From Spartinivicinus poritis (GTDB lineage Bacteria; Pseudomonadota; Gammaproteobacteria; Pseudomonadales; Zooshikellaceae), in contig NZ_JAPMOU010000002.1 in the NCBI RefSeq assembly GCF_028858535.1, forward strand, positions 186,001 to 250,000: a stretch of DNA of 64,000 nucleotides, written 5' to 3'. The translations under genes were made by a program, and so were the position numbers. Within the stretch, counting starts at the first letter, position 1. Every line of letters starts with the position of its first letter. Of this stretch, positions 54,340 through 63,911 are shown one piece after another. The notes under the pieces were generated by a model. It was not told the origin of the DNA. It saw only the letters and a program-made list of their open reading frames with translations, and searched no databases.

Positions 54340-55596
54340 TTAGTATTGCTGTAATGCTTTTTCAACATCAATACCAAACGTAATGGCTCCACTCACCCGG
54401 CCAGTCTTAGGGTCTGCAACCGACAAACTCACTTGAGATTGAAAATGCTGACTAGACTCATCAAATTGGATTTCATCAATAAAAATAGCATCTTTACCAA
54501 TCAATACCGTATTTTTATATTTATTTTCATCGCCTTGCCAATAGTCTGAGGTAATATCACTTTGCCCTACGTTAAGACCTTTAATATCCATTACAAAAAT
54601 TTCAGCAAATAAGCCATTGGATGTTTTTTTTACCTCTTGTAAATAAAGCGATAATTTATTAGCCAGCACAGAGTTTATAAGCGGCTGCTCTTTCTGTTTC
54701 AGCTCATCAAGCCACTGCTGGTCTAAAGTAAGTTCCTGCTGCAACGTTAACATTCGATGCTTAGCATTTTGCTCTGCTAAAGCCGTTAATACGACTGATT
54801 GGTTAGCAATAGCCCTTAAGCGGCTATTGGCTAGCTGCAATAATAATAAGCGATCTTGGTTGGTTAATTTAATTTGTTGAAGTGTACACGGCCCTACAGC
54901 TTGATTAAATCGTTTGAGAAAACCGGGGGTTCTCTTAATGAATGCATTGGAAAAATACATGCCTAAAGGCGTAAATTTGGTAAAAATTGATTGGTAGTTA
55001 CTTTCTATGCCTGATTTAATCAATTCTCGATGAAAAATTTGACTATTCGCTAGCACGACCTCTACTCTCCCCCGCTCTAGCTGACTAATAAGCAGGTCTA
55101 ATGAGCGTGCTTTTGAAGCAATTTTATAACCGCGCCTCTCCAGCCAAATAGCCTCATTGGAATCACTTAGCACACCAATTAAAGCATGTCGAAAACTATT
55201 TCGTTGTTGTTTAGGGTGTAATTTCCGGTGAAAAAACCACGACCATTTTTCTAGAATTAATGGCGCTGATAAGGTCGCAAATAAATTAATATTACTGTCT
55301 TCAGCAACCGCAAAATAGCCATGAGCTTGCTCTGTTTCAACCTCTTTAATCGCACGATTCCAAGGCATAAGCTTAATATTGTAACGTTTATCGAGTGAAT
55401 TAAAGACACACTTAACAGATTCAACTGCCTCACCAGTTAATACCTTATCTACTTTAACCTGATAAGGAGGAGCAATATGGGTGCGCAGTTCCACTTGAAC
55501 CCTATCACGAGCACTATTGCTACTACTGACCATTAATCCAAGTGCAACTAATATCAGTCTTTTCCTCCATCTTACTTCCAACATAACATCAACCAT
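54340..55596 (-). CDS. periplasmic solute-binding-like plus PDC/Cache-like protein
   Basis: 418-residue exported protein with a short hydrophobic leader (LILVALGLMVSS). Residues ~35-240 resemble the extracellular solute-binding family 3 (HIAPPYQVKVDKVLTGEAVE, PWNRAIKEVE). The C-terminal ~130 residues have the marine-type sensor pattern VMDIKGLNVGQSDITSDYWQ then GDENKYKN, ending VSGAITFGIDVEKAL, a PDC/Cache-like fold. No output domain follows, so it is a periplasmic sensor or binding protein. Start uncertain (ATG at 55596 or 55584). A mid helical linker joins the parts. Confidence 0.75.
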   Translation of the reverse strand: MVDVMLEVRWRKRLILVALGLMVSSSNSARDRVQVELRTHIAPPYQVKVDKVLTGEAVESVKCVFNSLDKRYNIKLMPWNRAIKEVETEQAHGYFAVAEDSNINLFATLSAPLILEKWSWFFHRKLHPKQQRNSFRHALIGVLSDSNEAIWLERRGYKIASKARSLDLLISQLERGRVEVVLANSQIFHRELIKSGIESNYQSIFTKFTPLGMYFSNAFIKRTPGFLKRFNQAVGPCTLQQIKLTNQDRLLLLQLANSRLRAIANQSVVLTALAEQNAKHRMLTLQQELTLDQQWLDELKQKEQPLINSVLANKLSLYLQEVKKTSNGLFAEIFVMDIKGLNVGQSDITSDYWQGDENKYKNTVLIGKDAIFIDEIQFDESSQHFQSQVSLSVADPKTGRVSGAITFGIDVEKALQQY

Positions 55597-55951
55597 TTAT
55601 TCACAGAGATGCATCATATTAAGCATAGCTGGTGTTTTCAGCTCTGTGAGCGTTTACTTAAAAGTGCGCTGTTATATAGCCAAGATGGATGATTTTTATG
55701 GACGTTCGTCAAATAATGACATCCACGCTAATAATTCAGTTGGATAGGGTTTGTAATAGGTTTTGCCGACCTTATCAATTTCCTGTTATTGTAGTCCCCA
55801 TTTTTATTCATCTATTTATCCAGCGAGATTGCTGTAGGACAATTAGTAGTAGCGGTGTCTTTACCTCATTTGCAGAAAGGCTCTTTCAATATACTACTTG
55901 GATTTGAATCAAGTCATTTCAGCCAGCAATTTCAACTAGGAGTATTTTGTT
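55597..55951. other. 355-bp divergent gap
   Basis: Promoter region between the binding protein (minus) and the efflux operon (plus). No palindrome of note and no credible gene; two open frames on the plus strand are shadows without ribosome sites. AGGAG at about 55936-55940 serves the adaptor gene. Confidence 0.5.
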
Positions 55952-57277
55952 ATGAATTGGCTGAAGGTCCTCACCCCAATTGGCATATTAACTGGTGCCC
56001 TGATTCTCAACTGGCAACTCAGCAACACTGAGCAAGCACCTAAGAGCGCGGCTAAACCCACTGCTAAGCTCCCAGTAGAAACCCAGTCGGTTAACCCGAC
56101 CCAAATCCAATTTACCATTACCAGTCAAGGAGCGGTTCAACCTCGTACAGAAACCACTTTAGTTTCCCAGGTCTCAGGTAAAGTGATTGCTATTGCCCCT
56201 GCATTTGTCAGTGGTGGTACTTTCAAGGCTGGTGACACCTTGTTAAAAATTGATCCTCTTGACTACCAGGTTGCTGTTGAACAGGCCAAAGCTCAATTAG
56301 CCCAAGCCAAAGCTAAATTAATAGAAGAACAAGGCAAAGCTACCACCGCTAAAAAAGATTGGTTAAGAGAAGGAAGGCACTTAAAGCAAGCCAGTGATTT
56401 AGTACTGCGTAAGCCTTATATAATAGAAGCACAGGCTGCGGTTAAAGCAGCCCAAGCAGACTTAACAAAAGCGAAGCATTATCTGACACAAACCACTATT
56501 CATGCCCCCTATGATGGCATGGTGAAAACCAAGCAAGTCGATGTTGGACAGTTTGTCAGCGCCAGCAATCCTTTAGGGGTTATTTTTGCCACTGATTATG
56601 CTGAAGTTCGCTTACCCATTAAGCGCAGTGATTTAGCTTTTTTGCAATTGCCAGCGTTTGGTCACTCTCAAGATACTGGCCCAGCCGTGACTTTAAGTGT
56701 CTGGAATGCCCCCTCACCCGCAACCTGGCAAGCCCGAATCACCCGCCAGGAAGGCGTGATCGATGAAAAAACCCGGATGCATTACTTAGTTGCTCGCATT
56801 GCAGACCCCTATGGACTACAGAAAAATAGTGAAACCAGTAAACAAACACCGTTGCATTTAGGTACCTTTGTTAAAGCCGCAATTACTGGAGTGACGATGA
56901 ATAATCTAACTCCAATACCACGACACTTGCTACGTAAAAACCAGCAGCTACTAGTTGTTGATAAGGACAATACACTACAACTTCGTAAGGTAACCGTAGT
57001 AAGAGAAGGTGAGACATTAGCGTACTTGCAAACTGGTTTAAAAACCGGTGATCAACTTTGTCTAACAGCAATCCCCTCACCTATAAACGGCGCAGCAGTT
57101 GTTGTACAAAATAATGTTGAGTCGTCAGCCGCTAAAAAACAAGCCGTTGCCCAATACAATGAAAAAAACAATATCCAAGCCAGTGCTAAACAACCCTCTC
57201 ATGAACAACCCTCTCGTGCGGATAAATCACCCGACTCTCAAACACCACCTGCTAATGATACGCCAAGTGAGGGGTGA
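55952..57277 (+). CDS. RND efflux periplasmic adaptor (membrane fusion protein)
   Basis: 441-residue adaptor linking an RND pump to the outer membrane channel. One N-terminal TM anchor (LTPIGILTGALILNW) and no lipobox. Lipoyl half-motifs FTITSQGAVQPRTETTLVSQ and TTIHAPYDGMVKTKQVDVGQ flank a helical hairpin (KAQLAQAKAKLIEEQGKATT). A beta-barrel and membrane-proximal domain follow, and the C-terminus is an odd polar tail rich in Gln, Lys and Pro (~395-441). It runs into the pump gene, whose ATG is three bases after this stop. No outer-membrane factor gene is adjacent. Confidence 0.92.
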   Translation: MNWLKVLTPIGILTGALILNWQLSNTEQAPKSAAKPTAKLPVETQSVNPTQIQFTITSQGAVQPRTETTLVSQVSGKVIAIAPAFVSGGTFKAGDTLLKIDPLDYQVAVEQAKAQLAQAKAKLIEEQGKATTAKKDWLREGRHLKQASDLVLRKPYIIEAQAAVKAAQADLTKAKHYLTQTTIHAPYDGMVKTKQVDVGQFVSASNPLGVIFATDYAEVRLPIKRSDLAFLQLPAFGHSQDTGPAVTLSVWNAPSPATWQARITRQEGVIDEKTRMHYLVARIADPYGLQKNSETSKQTPLHLGTFVKAAITGVTMNNLTPIPRHLLRKNQQLLVVDKDNTLQLRKVTVVREGETLAYLQTGLKTGDQLCLTAIPSPINGAAVVVQNNVESSAAKKQAVAQYNEKNNIQASAKQPSHEQPSRADKSPDSQTPPANDTPSEG

Positions 57278-57279
57278 TT

Positions 57280-60200
57280 ATGCTGTCAAATACACCCCAT
57301 AAGAAAGGCATCATCGGTTGGTTTGCTGCGAATTCGGTAGCAGCTAATTTGTTAATGTTATTTCTCATTGCATTGGGAATTGGCTCAGCCTTTACTATCA
57401 AAAAGCAGATGTTTCCTGACATCAAGCTGGACACTGTTGTGGTGTCGATTAATTACCCTGGTGCATCTCCAAGCGAGGTTGCCCAGAGTGTTACCCTGAG
57501 AGTGGAGTCTGCTGTTCGAACCATTGCAGGTATCAAAAAAATGGACGCTCGGGTCGAACAAGGTTATACCGTTGTTACTTTGGATATTGAAAAAGGCTTT
57601 GATATTAATGAAAAACTTGATGAGGTACGGACAGCAGTAGACAGTATTACCAGTTTTCCCAAAGCCGTTGAAAAACCGGCTATTCGTAAAGTTACCCCAA
57701 AAAATAGGGTAATTTGGGTGGCCCTCTATGGTGATGTTAGCTATTCCACTTTGCATCAAATCAGCCTCGATGTCAGAGACGAAATTCAAGCGTTACCGGA
57801 AGTGAGCAAAGCGAATATTTTTGGAGCTCGCAGTGCTGAAATTGCGATTGAAATCACTGAAACCCAGTTGCAAACCTATGGTTTAACCTTTGCTGAAGTA
57901 GCGGATGCCATTCGCAATAGTTCAGTGGATATTGCTGGCGGTGCGATCAAAACCAAAAATGGCAAAATTCAGTTACGTGCTGAAGGCCAGGCACAAACTG
58001 AAGTGGAATTTCGAAACATTATCATTCGTGCTAACCAAGATGGCTCACTACTTCGTTTAGGGGATATTGCGACTGTCACTGATGACTATGAAGATACTGG
58101 GATTTTTTCTCGGTTTAACCAAAAGATGTCGATTGGACTATCTGTAGAAGCGGCTGGCGACAATGAAATCGCCTCTTCTGCTGCGGTAAAAGAATACATA
58201 ACCCAAAAACAAGCATCTTTACCCGACACCTTGCGTATTGATTACTGGGGAGATACTTCATTCTATCTACAAGGGCGCCTCAATATGATGCTGGAAAATA
58301 TGGGCGTTGGTGCACTGCTGGTCTTTCTCGTGCTCACCCTGTTTTTACGTATTCGTGTTGCCTTTTGGGTCGTGCTGGGTATTCCTATCAGCTTTTTAGG
58401 TGCAATCTGGCTGATGCCCATTGGTCCATTTCCCGTTTTTATTAATATTGTTAGCTTGTTTGCATTTATCCTAGTGCTAGGAGTGGTAGTTGATGATGCG
58501 ATTATTATTGGCGAAAGTGCTTATAGCGAAATAGTCAACAGTGGTCATAGCCATCAAAGTGTGGTGGCAGGTGTTCACCGGGTAGTGGTACCAGCCACAT
58601 TTGGAGTACTGACTACCATGGCAGCCTTTGCCCCCATTTTAACCGTAGGTGGTACAGCTGCGCCTTTTTTTGAGTCCATTGCCGTCGTTGTAATGCTTTG
58701 TTTATTTTTCTCGCTAGTTGAATCTAAGCTGATTTTGCCTGCCCATTTAGTGCATATGAAATATGCGCCTAGTCATCAAACGTGGCTGACTCGCTTACAA
58801 GACTGGTTTGATGGCAAACTACAAGGGTTTATCCAGCGTTATTATCAGCCCTGGTTAACTAAAGCCTTAGCGCATCGATATACAACAATTGCCATTTTTA
58901 TCGGCATGCTCATTATTACTGTGGGTATGCTGCAAGGGGGGATTGTTCGCTTTATATTTTTCCCCAATGTTCCTTCCGATTTTATTGAAGTAGCCTTAAC
59001 CATGAACGAAGGCACCTCCAATGAAGCGCGCAATAAAACACTACAACAGATTGAGCAGGCTCTAGCTACCATTGATCAAGACTATGCTCAAGCGAATTCA
59101 AGCCAGCACCTGGTCAAACACATGCTCACCTATACTGACGATGAGCAGCAAGGCGATGTCGTTGTAGAGCTGACTAAATCAGAAACACGACAGTTAGATG
59201 CAAATGCCATCACTGAACAGTGGCGACAAGCGGTTGGCACATTACCTGGCGTCAAACAGCTGAATTTTGATTCCAGCACTAATGCCGGTGGTGGTGCGCC
59301 TGTTTTTTATCAACTCGCCAGCCGAAATGAGACTGAATTAACCAGTGCGGTCAATGAATTTAAAGCGCATTTAACCAATTATGATGGTGTATTTGATATT
59401 GAAAGCAGCTATAGCTCTCCGCAGCCTGATTATGTGTTAAATCTGCTACCAGAGGCCAGAGCCTATCAGTTGAAATTAGCGGATATTGGTGGCCAGCTTC
59501 GACAGGGGGTGCATGGGGAAGAAGTGCAAAAATTCCAGCGTGGTACATCAGAAGTCACTGTGGTATTACGTTATCCTAAAGCAGAGCGTTCTCATTTAGG
59601 TGATTTGGCTAACTTTAAGGCCCGGGTTGATGGCAGCAACAGCATGCCACTTAATCAGGCGGTTAACTGGACGGAGCAAGCAGCTCCTGCATCTATTCGG
59701 CGCTTAAATGGTAAAAATGTGGTGACAATTAGTGCTGATATTGACCCTGGCAAAATTGAACCGCAAACGGTCATTAAGACGCTGGAAGAAAGTTATATTC
59801 CCCAACTAAAAACCCGTTACCCTTCGCTATCAACTGAGCTAGAGGGAGCCAGTCTGGAAGAACAGCAAACCAAGCAAAAGATGGTTACAGCAGCTTTATT
59901 TGCTTTGCTGTTAATTTATGCCTTAATTGCCATACCGCTTAAGTCGTATAGCCAGCCGCTGTTAATAATGGCCATAATTCCATTTGGTCTAATTGGCGCA
60001 GTCGCTGGCCACTGGTTATTTGATTTATCCCTAAGCATGATGTCAATTTATGGGTTAATTGCGTTAGCAGGTGTATTGGTTAACGACAGTTTAATTTTGG
60101 TGGACTTTATTAACCAGTCGCTCAAGCAGGGAGAAACCGTATCCGAGGCCATTTTAAAATCAGGTAAATCTCGCTTCAGGGCGATTATGTTGACTTCAGT

Positions 60201-60426
60201 TACAACCTTTTTAGGGTTAGCGCCTATTATCTTAGAGCAAAGTTTACAAGCCCAAATTGTGATACCCATGGCAGTGGCCCTGGGCTTTGGAATTTTGTTT
60301 GCAACGGTAATCACCTTATTTTTAATTCCTGCTTTATATGGCATTTTTATTGATATTCAACAACTGCTGAGCAAATTCAGCAAAAAAAGTAACGACTTAC
60401 TTAACCAAAAACCCTCAATAACTTAA
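57280..60426 (+). CDS. RND-family inner-membrane efflux transporter
   Basis: 1048-residue proton-driven pump with twelve TM helices in two halves and two large periplasmic loops. The N-terminus GWFAANSVAANLLMLFLIALG is typical of the adaptor-paired HAE1/CusA-like clade. TM4 reads LGVVVDDAIIIGE, with the two Asp of the proton relay. The second half repeats as YGLIALAGVLVNDSLILVDFI. ATG at 57280 is chosen (GAGGGG five bases upstream) over a GTG at 57274. Substrate unknown. A strong hairpin follows the stop. Confidence 0.94.
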   Translation: MLSNTPHKKGIIGWFAANSVAANLLMLFLIALGIGSAFTIKKQMFPDIKLDTVVVSINYPGASPSEVAQSVTLRVESAVRTIAGIKKMDARVEQGYTVVTLDIEKGFDINEKLDEVRTAVDSITSFPKAVEKPAIRKVTPKNRVIWVALYGDVSYSTLHQISLDVRDEIQALPEVSKANIFGARSAEIAIEITETQLQTYGLTFAEVADAIRNSSVDIAGGAIKTKNGKIQLRAEGQAQTEVEFRNIIIRANQDGSLLRLGDIATVTDDYEDTGIFSRFNQKMSIGLSVEAAGDNEIASSAAVKEYITQKQASLPDTLRIDYWGDTSFYLQGRLNMMLENMGVGALLVFLVLTLFLRIRVAFWVVLGIPISFLGAIWLMPIGPFPVFINIVSLFAFILVLGVVVDDAIIIGESAYSEIVNSGHSHQSVVAGVHRVVVPATFGVLTTMAAFAPILTVGGTAAPFFESIAVVVMLCLFFSLVESKLILPAHLVHMKYAPSHQTWLTRLQDWFDGKLQGFIQRYYQPWLTKALAHRYTTIAIFIGMLIITVGMLQGGIVRFIFFPNVPSDFIEVALTMNEGTSNEARNKTLQQIEQALATIDQDYAQANSSQHLVKHMLTYTDDEQQGDVVVELTKSETRQLDANAITEQWRQAVGTLPGVKQLNFDSSTNAGGGAPVFYQLASRNETELTSAVNEFKAHLTNYDGVFDIESSYSSPQPDYVLNLLPEARAYQLKLADIGGQLRQGVHGEEVQKFQRGTSEVTVVLRYPKAERSHLGDLANFKARVDGSNSMPLNQAVNWTEQAAPASIRRLNGKNVVTISADIDPGKIEPQTVIKTLEESYIPQLKTRYPSLSTELEGASLEEQQTKQKMVTAALFALLLIYALIAIPLKSYSQPLLIMAIIPFGLIGAVAGHWLFDLSLSMMSIYGLIALAGVLVNDSLILVDFINQSLKQGETVSEAILKSGKSRFRAIMLTSVTTFLGLAPIILEQSLQAQIVIPMAVALGFGILFATVITLFLIPALYGIFIDIQQLLSKFSKKSNDLLNQKPSIT

Positions 60427-60442
60427 CGACGCCCAAAAAAAT

Positions 60443-60480
60443 GCTCCTCATCAGTTAAATCATATTTAATGACGAGGAGC
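60443..60480 (-). terminator. strong hairpin with T-run on the minus strand
   Basis: GCTCCTC (60443-60449) pairs with GAGGAGC (60474-60480), extended by an inner ATTTAA-type stem. The seven-base A-run before it (60435-60441) becomes a T-run on the minus strand, so the canonical direction is minus. It may still stop plus-strand transcripts of the efflux operon. No minus gene is upstream of it. Confidence 0.6.
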
Positions 60481-60840
60481 AGTAGTTTATCATCGAATTT
60501 ATAAAAATTATGATAGCCAAGATAAAGTGTACTTTACCCTTTCAATTACCAAATCTATAATGACTGCAACTGTCGGTGAAACAGGAATTTAATTTTTACT
60601 GACTATGATTGTGCTTTTCATTGCTATTCTATAGAGTGACATCCTGTCAGGCAGTACCGCAGAATAGGTTAGTCCAATCAATAATATAGCCAAAGCGTAG
60701 GGTTTTTAGGGGATGCCGTCGAGTGATAAGATCCAGCCAGCATTCTTTTGTTAATTAAGGATGCTGTCGTAAGTCTTGCAGTAGCAGACTTACCCCTATG
60801 AGTTTATGTACTTATAAATGATTAGGGTGAAGACAACAAA

Positions 60841-60867
60841 CCATAAAAATAATTCGCGAAGGGTATA
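60841..60867 (-). repeat. solo end of TATACCC repeat family
   Basis: On the minus strand it reads TATACCCTTCGCGAATTATT and then TTTATGG, continuing TTTGTTGTCTTC, which also matches 26403-26416. A solo end lying 33 bp before the porin start codon, so it may sit inside the 5' leader. Confidence 0.6.
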
Positions 60868-60899
60868 AATAAAGGGAATTAGACCATCAGGAGGGATCG

Positions 60900-61895
60900 A
60901 TGAAATCCACCAAGCTAGTATCGCTTGTATCTTTTGCCGTTGTCGCAAGCGTTGCTTCCAACTCAATTTTTGCAGCCAGCCATGGTAAAGATGACGATAT
61001 CGAGCTTTATGGCGAGATAGAAATTCGTTCACTCGACCGTGAAACCACAGACCTTGACACTATTGTCGATAAAGCCCGGATAGGCTTTAAAGGTGCTCAT
61101 AAACTTAATATGAGCGGGGTAAAAGGCCGGTGGCAAATAGAATTCAATTTACCATCTGATAATGATCCAGCGAATGACTCTACTGATGACGGTGACGTTG
61201 GGTTACGGAAAGCAAATGTGGGGCTACAAGGAGACTTTGGTGAAGTTATTTTTGGCCGACAAAATAATATTCTTGCCGATACAAAAGTTATAGATACCTT
61301 TAAAAATGATTCAGGTGTATTTTTATTTGCCCCTGATCGGCTAGGGAATGCTATGACTTATGTAACTCCTAATATGGGAGGGTTTCATGGTTATGTACAA
61401 GTTGCTACTGATGCTGACCCAGAAGAAAATGATGTAGATGCGACTGTATGGGGGGCCAACTACTCTGATGATACCTTCTATTTTGGTATTTCCCGTTATG
61501 ATGAAGATGATGACTATATAGGTGCAGAAAGAGACGTTACTTCGTTAGGGGCTAAAGCTTCATTTGGTGATTTTAGTGTATTTGGCACGCTGCAAGATGA
61601 AGACCATACCAATACACTGGTCTATGGGGTAGGTATTGGCTTGACTATGAACGATTGGACCTTTAAAACCGCCCTCTATGGCTTCGACTCTGACGATGAT
61701 GGTCGTTTTGGCGCAGCGGATGGCAGCGATGATGAAGGCAGAGCATTATTCTTCCTTGCCGACTATGCACTAGGTCATGGCATTTCTACTTTTGCTCAGT
61801 ATGTCTATTATGATGAAGATGCTGAAGATGAAGGCTTTGGTGGAAGTGTTTTCTCTGTGGGGATTGCAGCAGAGATTAGTAGAACCTTAATGTAA
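60900..61895 (+). CDS. outer-membrane porin
   Basis: 331-residue beta-barrel porin of the gram-negative general type. A Sec signal (MKSTKLVSLVSFAVVASVAS then NSIFAAS) is followed by DDDIELYGEIEIRSLDRE. The body alternates strands with acidic loops (unusually Asp/Glu-rich, e.g. DEDDDY, DEDAEDEG), suiting cation passage. The eyelet-loop segment FGRQNNILADTKVIDTF is typical. Length normal. It starts after a strong AGGAGG. The last strand ends GIAAEISRTLM, lacking the usual terminal Phe; Met is last. Confidence 0.92.
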   Translation: MKSTKLVSLVSFAVVASVASNSIFAASHGKDDDIELYGEIEIRSLDRETTDLDTIVDKARIGFKGAHKLNMSGVKGRWQIEFNLPSDNDPANDSTDDGDVGLRKANVGLQGDFGEVIFGRQNNILADTKVIDTFKNDSGVFLFAPDRLGNAMTYVTPNMGGFHGYVQVATDADPEENDVDATVWGANYSDDTFYFGISRYDEDDDYIGAERDVTSLGAKASFGDFSVFGTLQDEDHTNTLVYGVGIGLTMNDWTFKTALYGFDSDDDGRFGAADGSDDEGRALFFLADYALGHGISTFAQYVYYDEDAEDEGFGGSVFSVGIAAEISRTLM

Positions 61896-61919
61896 GGTAT
61901 TGACAACCCTTACTTAAAC

Positions 61920-61961
61920 ATTGGCAGCACTCATAATGTATGTTGATTAAGTGCTGCCAAT
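61920..61961. terminator. bidirectional hairpin terminator
   Basis: ATTGGCAGCACT (61920-61931) pairs perfectly with AGTGCTGCCAAT (61950-61961). It sits between the convergent porin and binding-protein genes and probably serves both. Confidence 0.7.
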
Positions 61962-61983
61962 AAAGCGTTTTATATTGTCATAT

Positions 61984-62853
61984 TTATTTAGCTTTCATCC
62001 AGTATTTGTCATCTATAGCACGAGTTTCATCACTTAAATGGGGGTTATCAATAGTAAACACCGTGCGCTGATCCATTTTTACTTTTTCAAAGGTACTTTT
62101 AACAAGTGGGTCACTCTCAAAGTATTTAATAAATGAACCGTCATCATACGCTTTTTTAAAGCCATTATTTAAAGCATCAACTAATGGTTTATGCTTATCT
62201 GTAGGAGACACAAAGAAAAACATAGGGAACTTATAAACCACCATTAATTTATCGTCTACCATCAACTCAGGTAATTTATTTACTCGACTGGCTACTTCGC
62301 TATATGGCTCAATAACCGCACGGGGAAATAATGGGGCACGACCACCATTAACTTGCTTAAAAATACTTTCAAAGCTGGAGATCTCTTTTACTTTAAAACC
62401 ACCTGACCTGAGCACGTCCACATCAGCCCAACCTTGACCCTGAACCATCGTCAGTTTATCTAAATCTGCCTTGGTTTTGATATCACCCAGTGTAGCTGCA
62501 GTCGTTTTATTCGTAATAAATATACGGTGACCGAGTAAACCACGAAAGACTGGAAAGCGAATGGGAACCAGTTTATCTTCTATTTCTTTACTGGCACCTA
62601 ACCAGTCGACACTCAACTCACCTTTTTTAAGTAAATCAACTTTTCGGTCCTGGGCATTCACTACTGACCGATAGGGTTTCATATTGGCAGTTTCACCAGA
62701 CTTTTCTACTAAAAAGACGATTAACCGGCTGGCATAGGCATCTAAGTCAGAGCCTTTTCGTAATATCGGGTGGACAATATCAATTGCAGCAAATACGCTG
62801 GAAGAGCCTACCAGATACGCCAGAGCAAGGATAAAAATAGACTTGAGTTTCAT
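61984..62853 (-). CDS. periplasmic solute-binding-like protein
   Basis: 289-residue exported protein. The signal peptide LKSIFILALAYLVGSSSVFA is followed by IDIVHPILRKGSDLDAYASR. The layout resembles family 3 amino-acid-binding-like proteins common in marine gammaproteobacteria (PYRSVVNAQDRKVDLLKKGE, SFESIFKQVNGGRAPLFPRA). ATG at 62853 is chosen, with GAGAAG upstream and a proper signal; a frame start at 62892 only adds polar residues. No permease or ATPase gene is adjacent, so it may be an orphan sensor-type binding protein. Confidence 0.82.
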   Translation of the reverse strand: MKLKSIFILALAYLVGSSSVFAAIDIVHPILRKGSDLDAYASRLIVFLVEKSGETANMKPYRSVVNAQDRKVDLLKKGELSVDWLGASKEIEDKLVPIRFPVFRGLLGHRIFITNKTTAATLGDIKTKADLDKLTMVQGQGWADVDVLRSGGFKVKEISSFESIFKQVNGGRAPLFPRAVIEPYSEVASRVNKLPELMVDDKLMVVYKFPMFFFVSPTDKHKPLVDALNNGFKKAYDDGSFIKYFESDPLVKSTFEKVKMDQRTVFTIDNPHLSDETRAIDDKYWMKAK

Positions 62854-63058
62854 TTTTACTTCTCTTCTTGTTACTGCTTGATGAAAGGTCACTAAAATTT
62901 CATACTAAGCCTAGTGCAAGACGACAAAAAATTCCAAATTCCAGACTAAATTGCCAAATAGTGTGAGAGGAAATAACTAACCCTTTAACCTGCTATACTT
63001 ATTTTATTCATCCTGCATTCAAACATTTAACATTAAAAGACTAAAGGCCTGCCTGCTC

Positions 63059-63751
63059 TTGCGTTATGTCGCTGGTTTATTTTTATTACTCATTTTAAAA
63101 AGCCACCCAGCCTACTCAAATCAAACATTAGTATTTGTTGCATTAGGTGAAGGCCCTAAGTATGTGCTTCAGGAAGCCTATCGCCGGCTTAATTTGAGTA
63201 TCACAATAGAACTCATGCCCGCTGGTGAACGAGCATTGTGGATAGCCAATCAAGGCATAGTGGATGGCGATTTAATAAGAATCGCTAATATTCAAGCACG
63301 GTATCCTAACTTACTGATGGTACCTACGCCTGTTTACTATATTGAGCAAATGGTTTTTAGTAAGCAACAAGACTTTCCTGTTCAAGGCTGGAATAGCCTA
63401 CGTCCTTACAATATTGGCATTCTAATCGGGATGAAAATAGTAGAGGATGGAACCAAAGGCATGACTACTATTGGAGCCACTTCTTATGAGCAGCTAATGC
63501 AGTTAGTTAACTTAAACCGAGTAGACATTGGCATATTACCACGCATTAATATCTTAATGGAAATGAAGCGGATGCAGCGAAGCAAGCTGAAAATACTGGA
63601 GCCTCCTGTTGCTGTTACGCCGTTATATCACTATCTACATAAAAAGCATCATACACTCGTGCCAAAACTGAATCAGGTGTTACAAGCAATGGAACAGGAA
63701 GGGATAATCAAAAAATTGATTAATCAGTTTTTTGTAGAAGCAACCCAGTAA
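63059..63751 (+). CDS. periplasmic solute-binding-like protein (short)
   Basis: 230-residue exported protein with a Sec signal (YVAGLFLLLILKSHPAYS). The body begins TLVFVALGEGPKYVLQEAYR and contains LMPAGERALWIANQGIVDGD, the marine SBP family 3-like pattern. The start is TTG at 63059; I see no in-frame ATG upstream before poor sequence. It faces away from the binding protein at 61984. Shorter than typical because the second lobe is compact. No transporter partner nearby. Confidence 0.78.
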   Translation: MRYVAGLFLLLILKSHPAYSNQTLVFVALGEGPKYVLQEAYRRLNLSITIELMPAGERALWIANQGIVDGDLIRIANIQARYPNLLMVPTPVYYIEQMVFSKQQDFPVQGWNSLRPYNIGILIGMKIVEDGTKGMTTIGATSYEQLMQLVNLNRVDIGILPRINILMEMKRMQRSKLKILEPPVAVTPLYHYLHKKHHTLVPKLNQVLQAMEQEGIIKKLINQFFVEATQ

Positions 63752-63911
63752 GTACACTCAAAACTAAAGTAGTCATTTTTACCACCAGACCGGGATTAAC
63801 AATGGGATGGTAAGCAGGAATGACCAGCTGCCCTCCCTTCTCCTGATGAATCAAAGCCCATCAGACTAACCATAATCTACCGTATAGCCTGACAAGCCAC
63901 ACTTTCTACGA

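Larger units (their letters stand above)
60427..60899. other. 473-bp gap before the porin gene
   Basis: No gene seen. Contains the hairpin at 60443-60480, a second hairpin at 60769-60793 (GTAAGTCT/AGACTTAC) and a TATACCC repeat end at 60841-60867. The stretch from about 60490 to 60760 probably includes the porin promoter or long 5' leader; no operator identified. Confidence 0.5.
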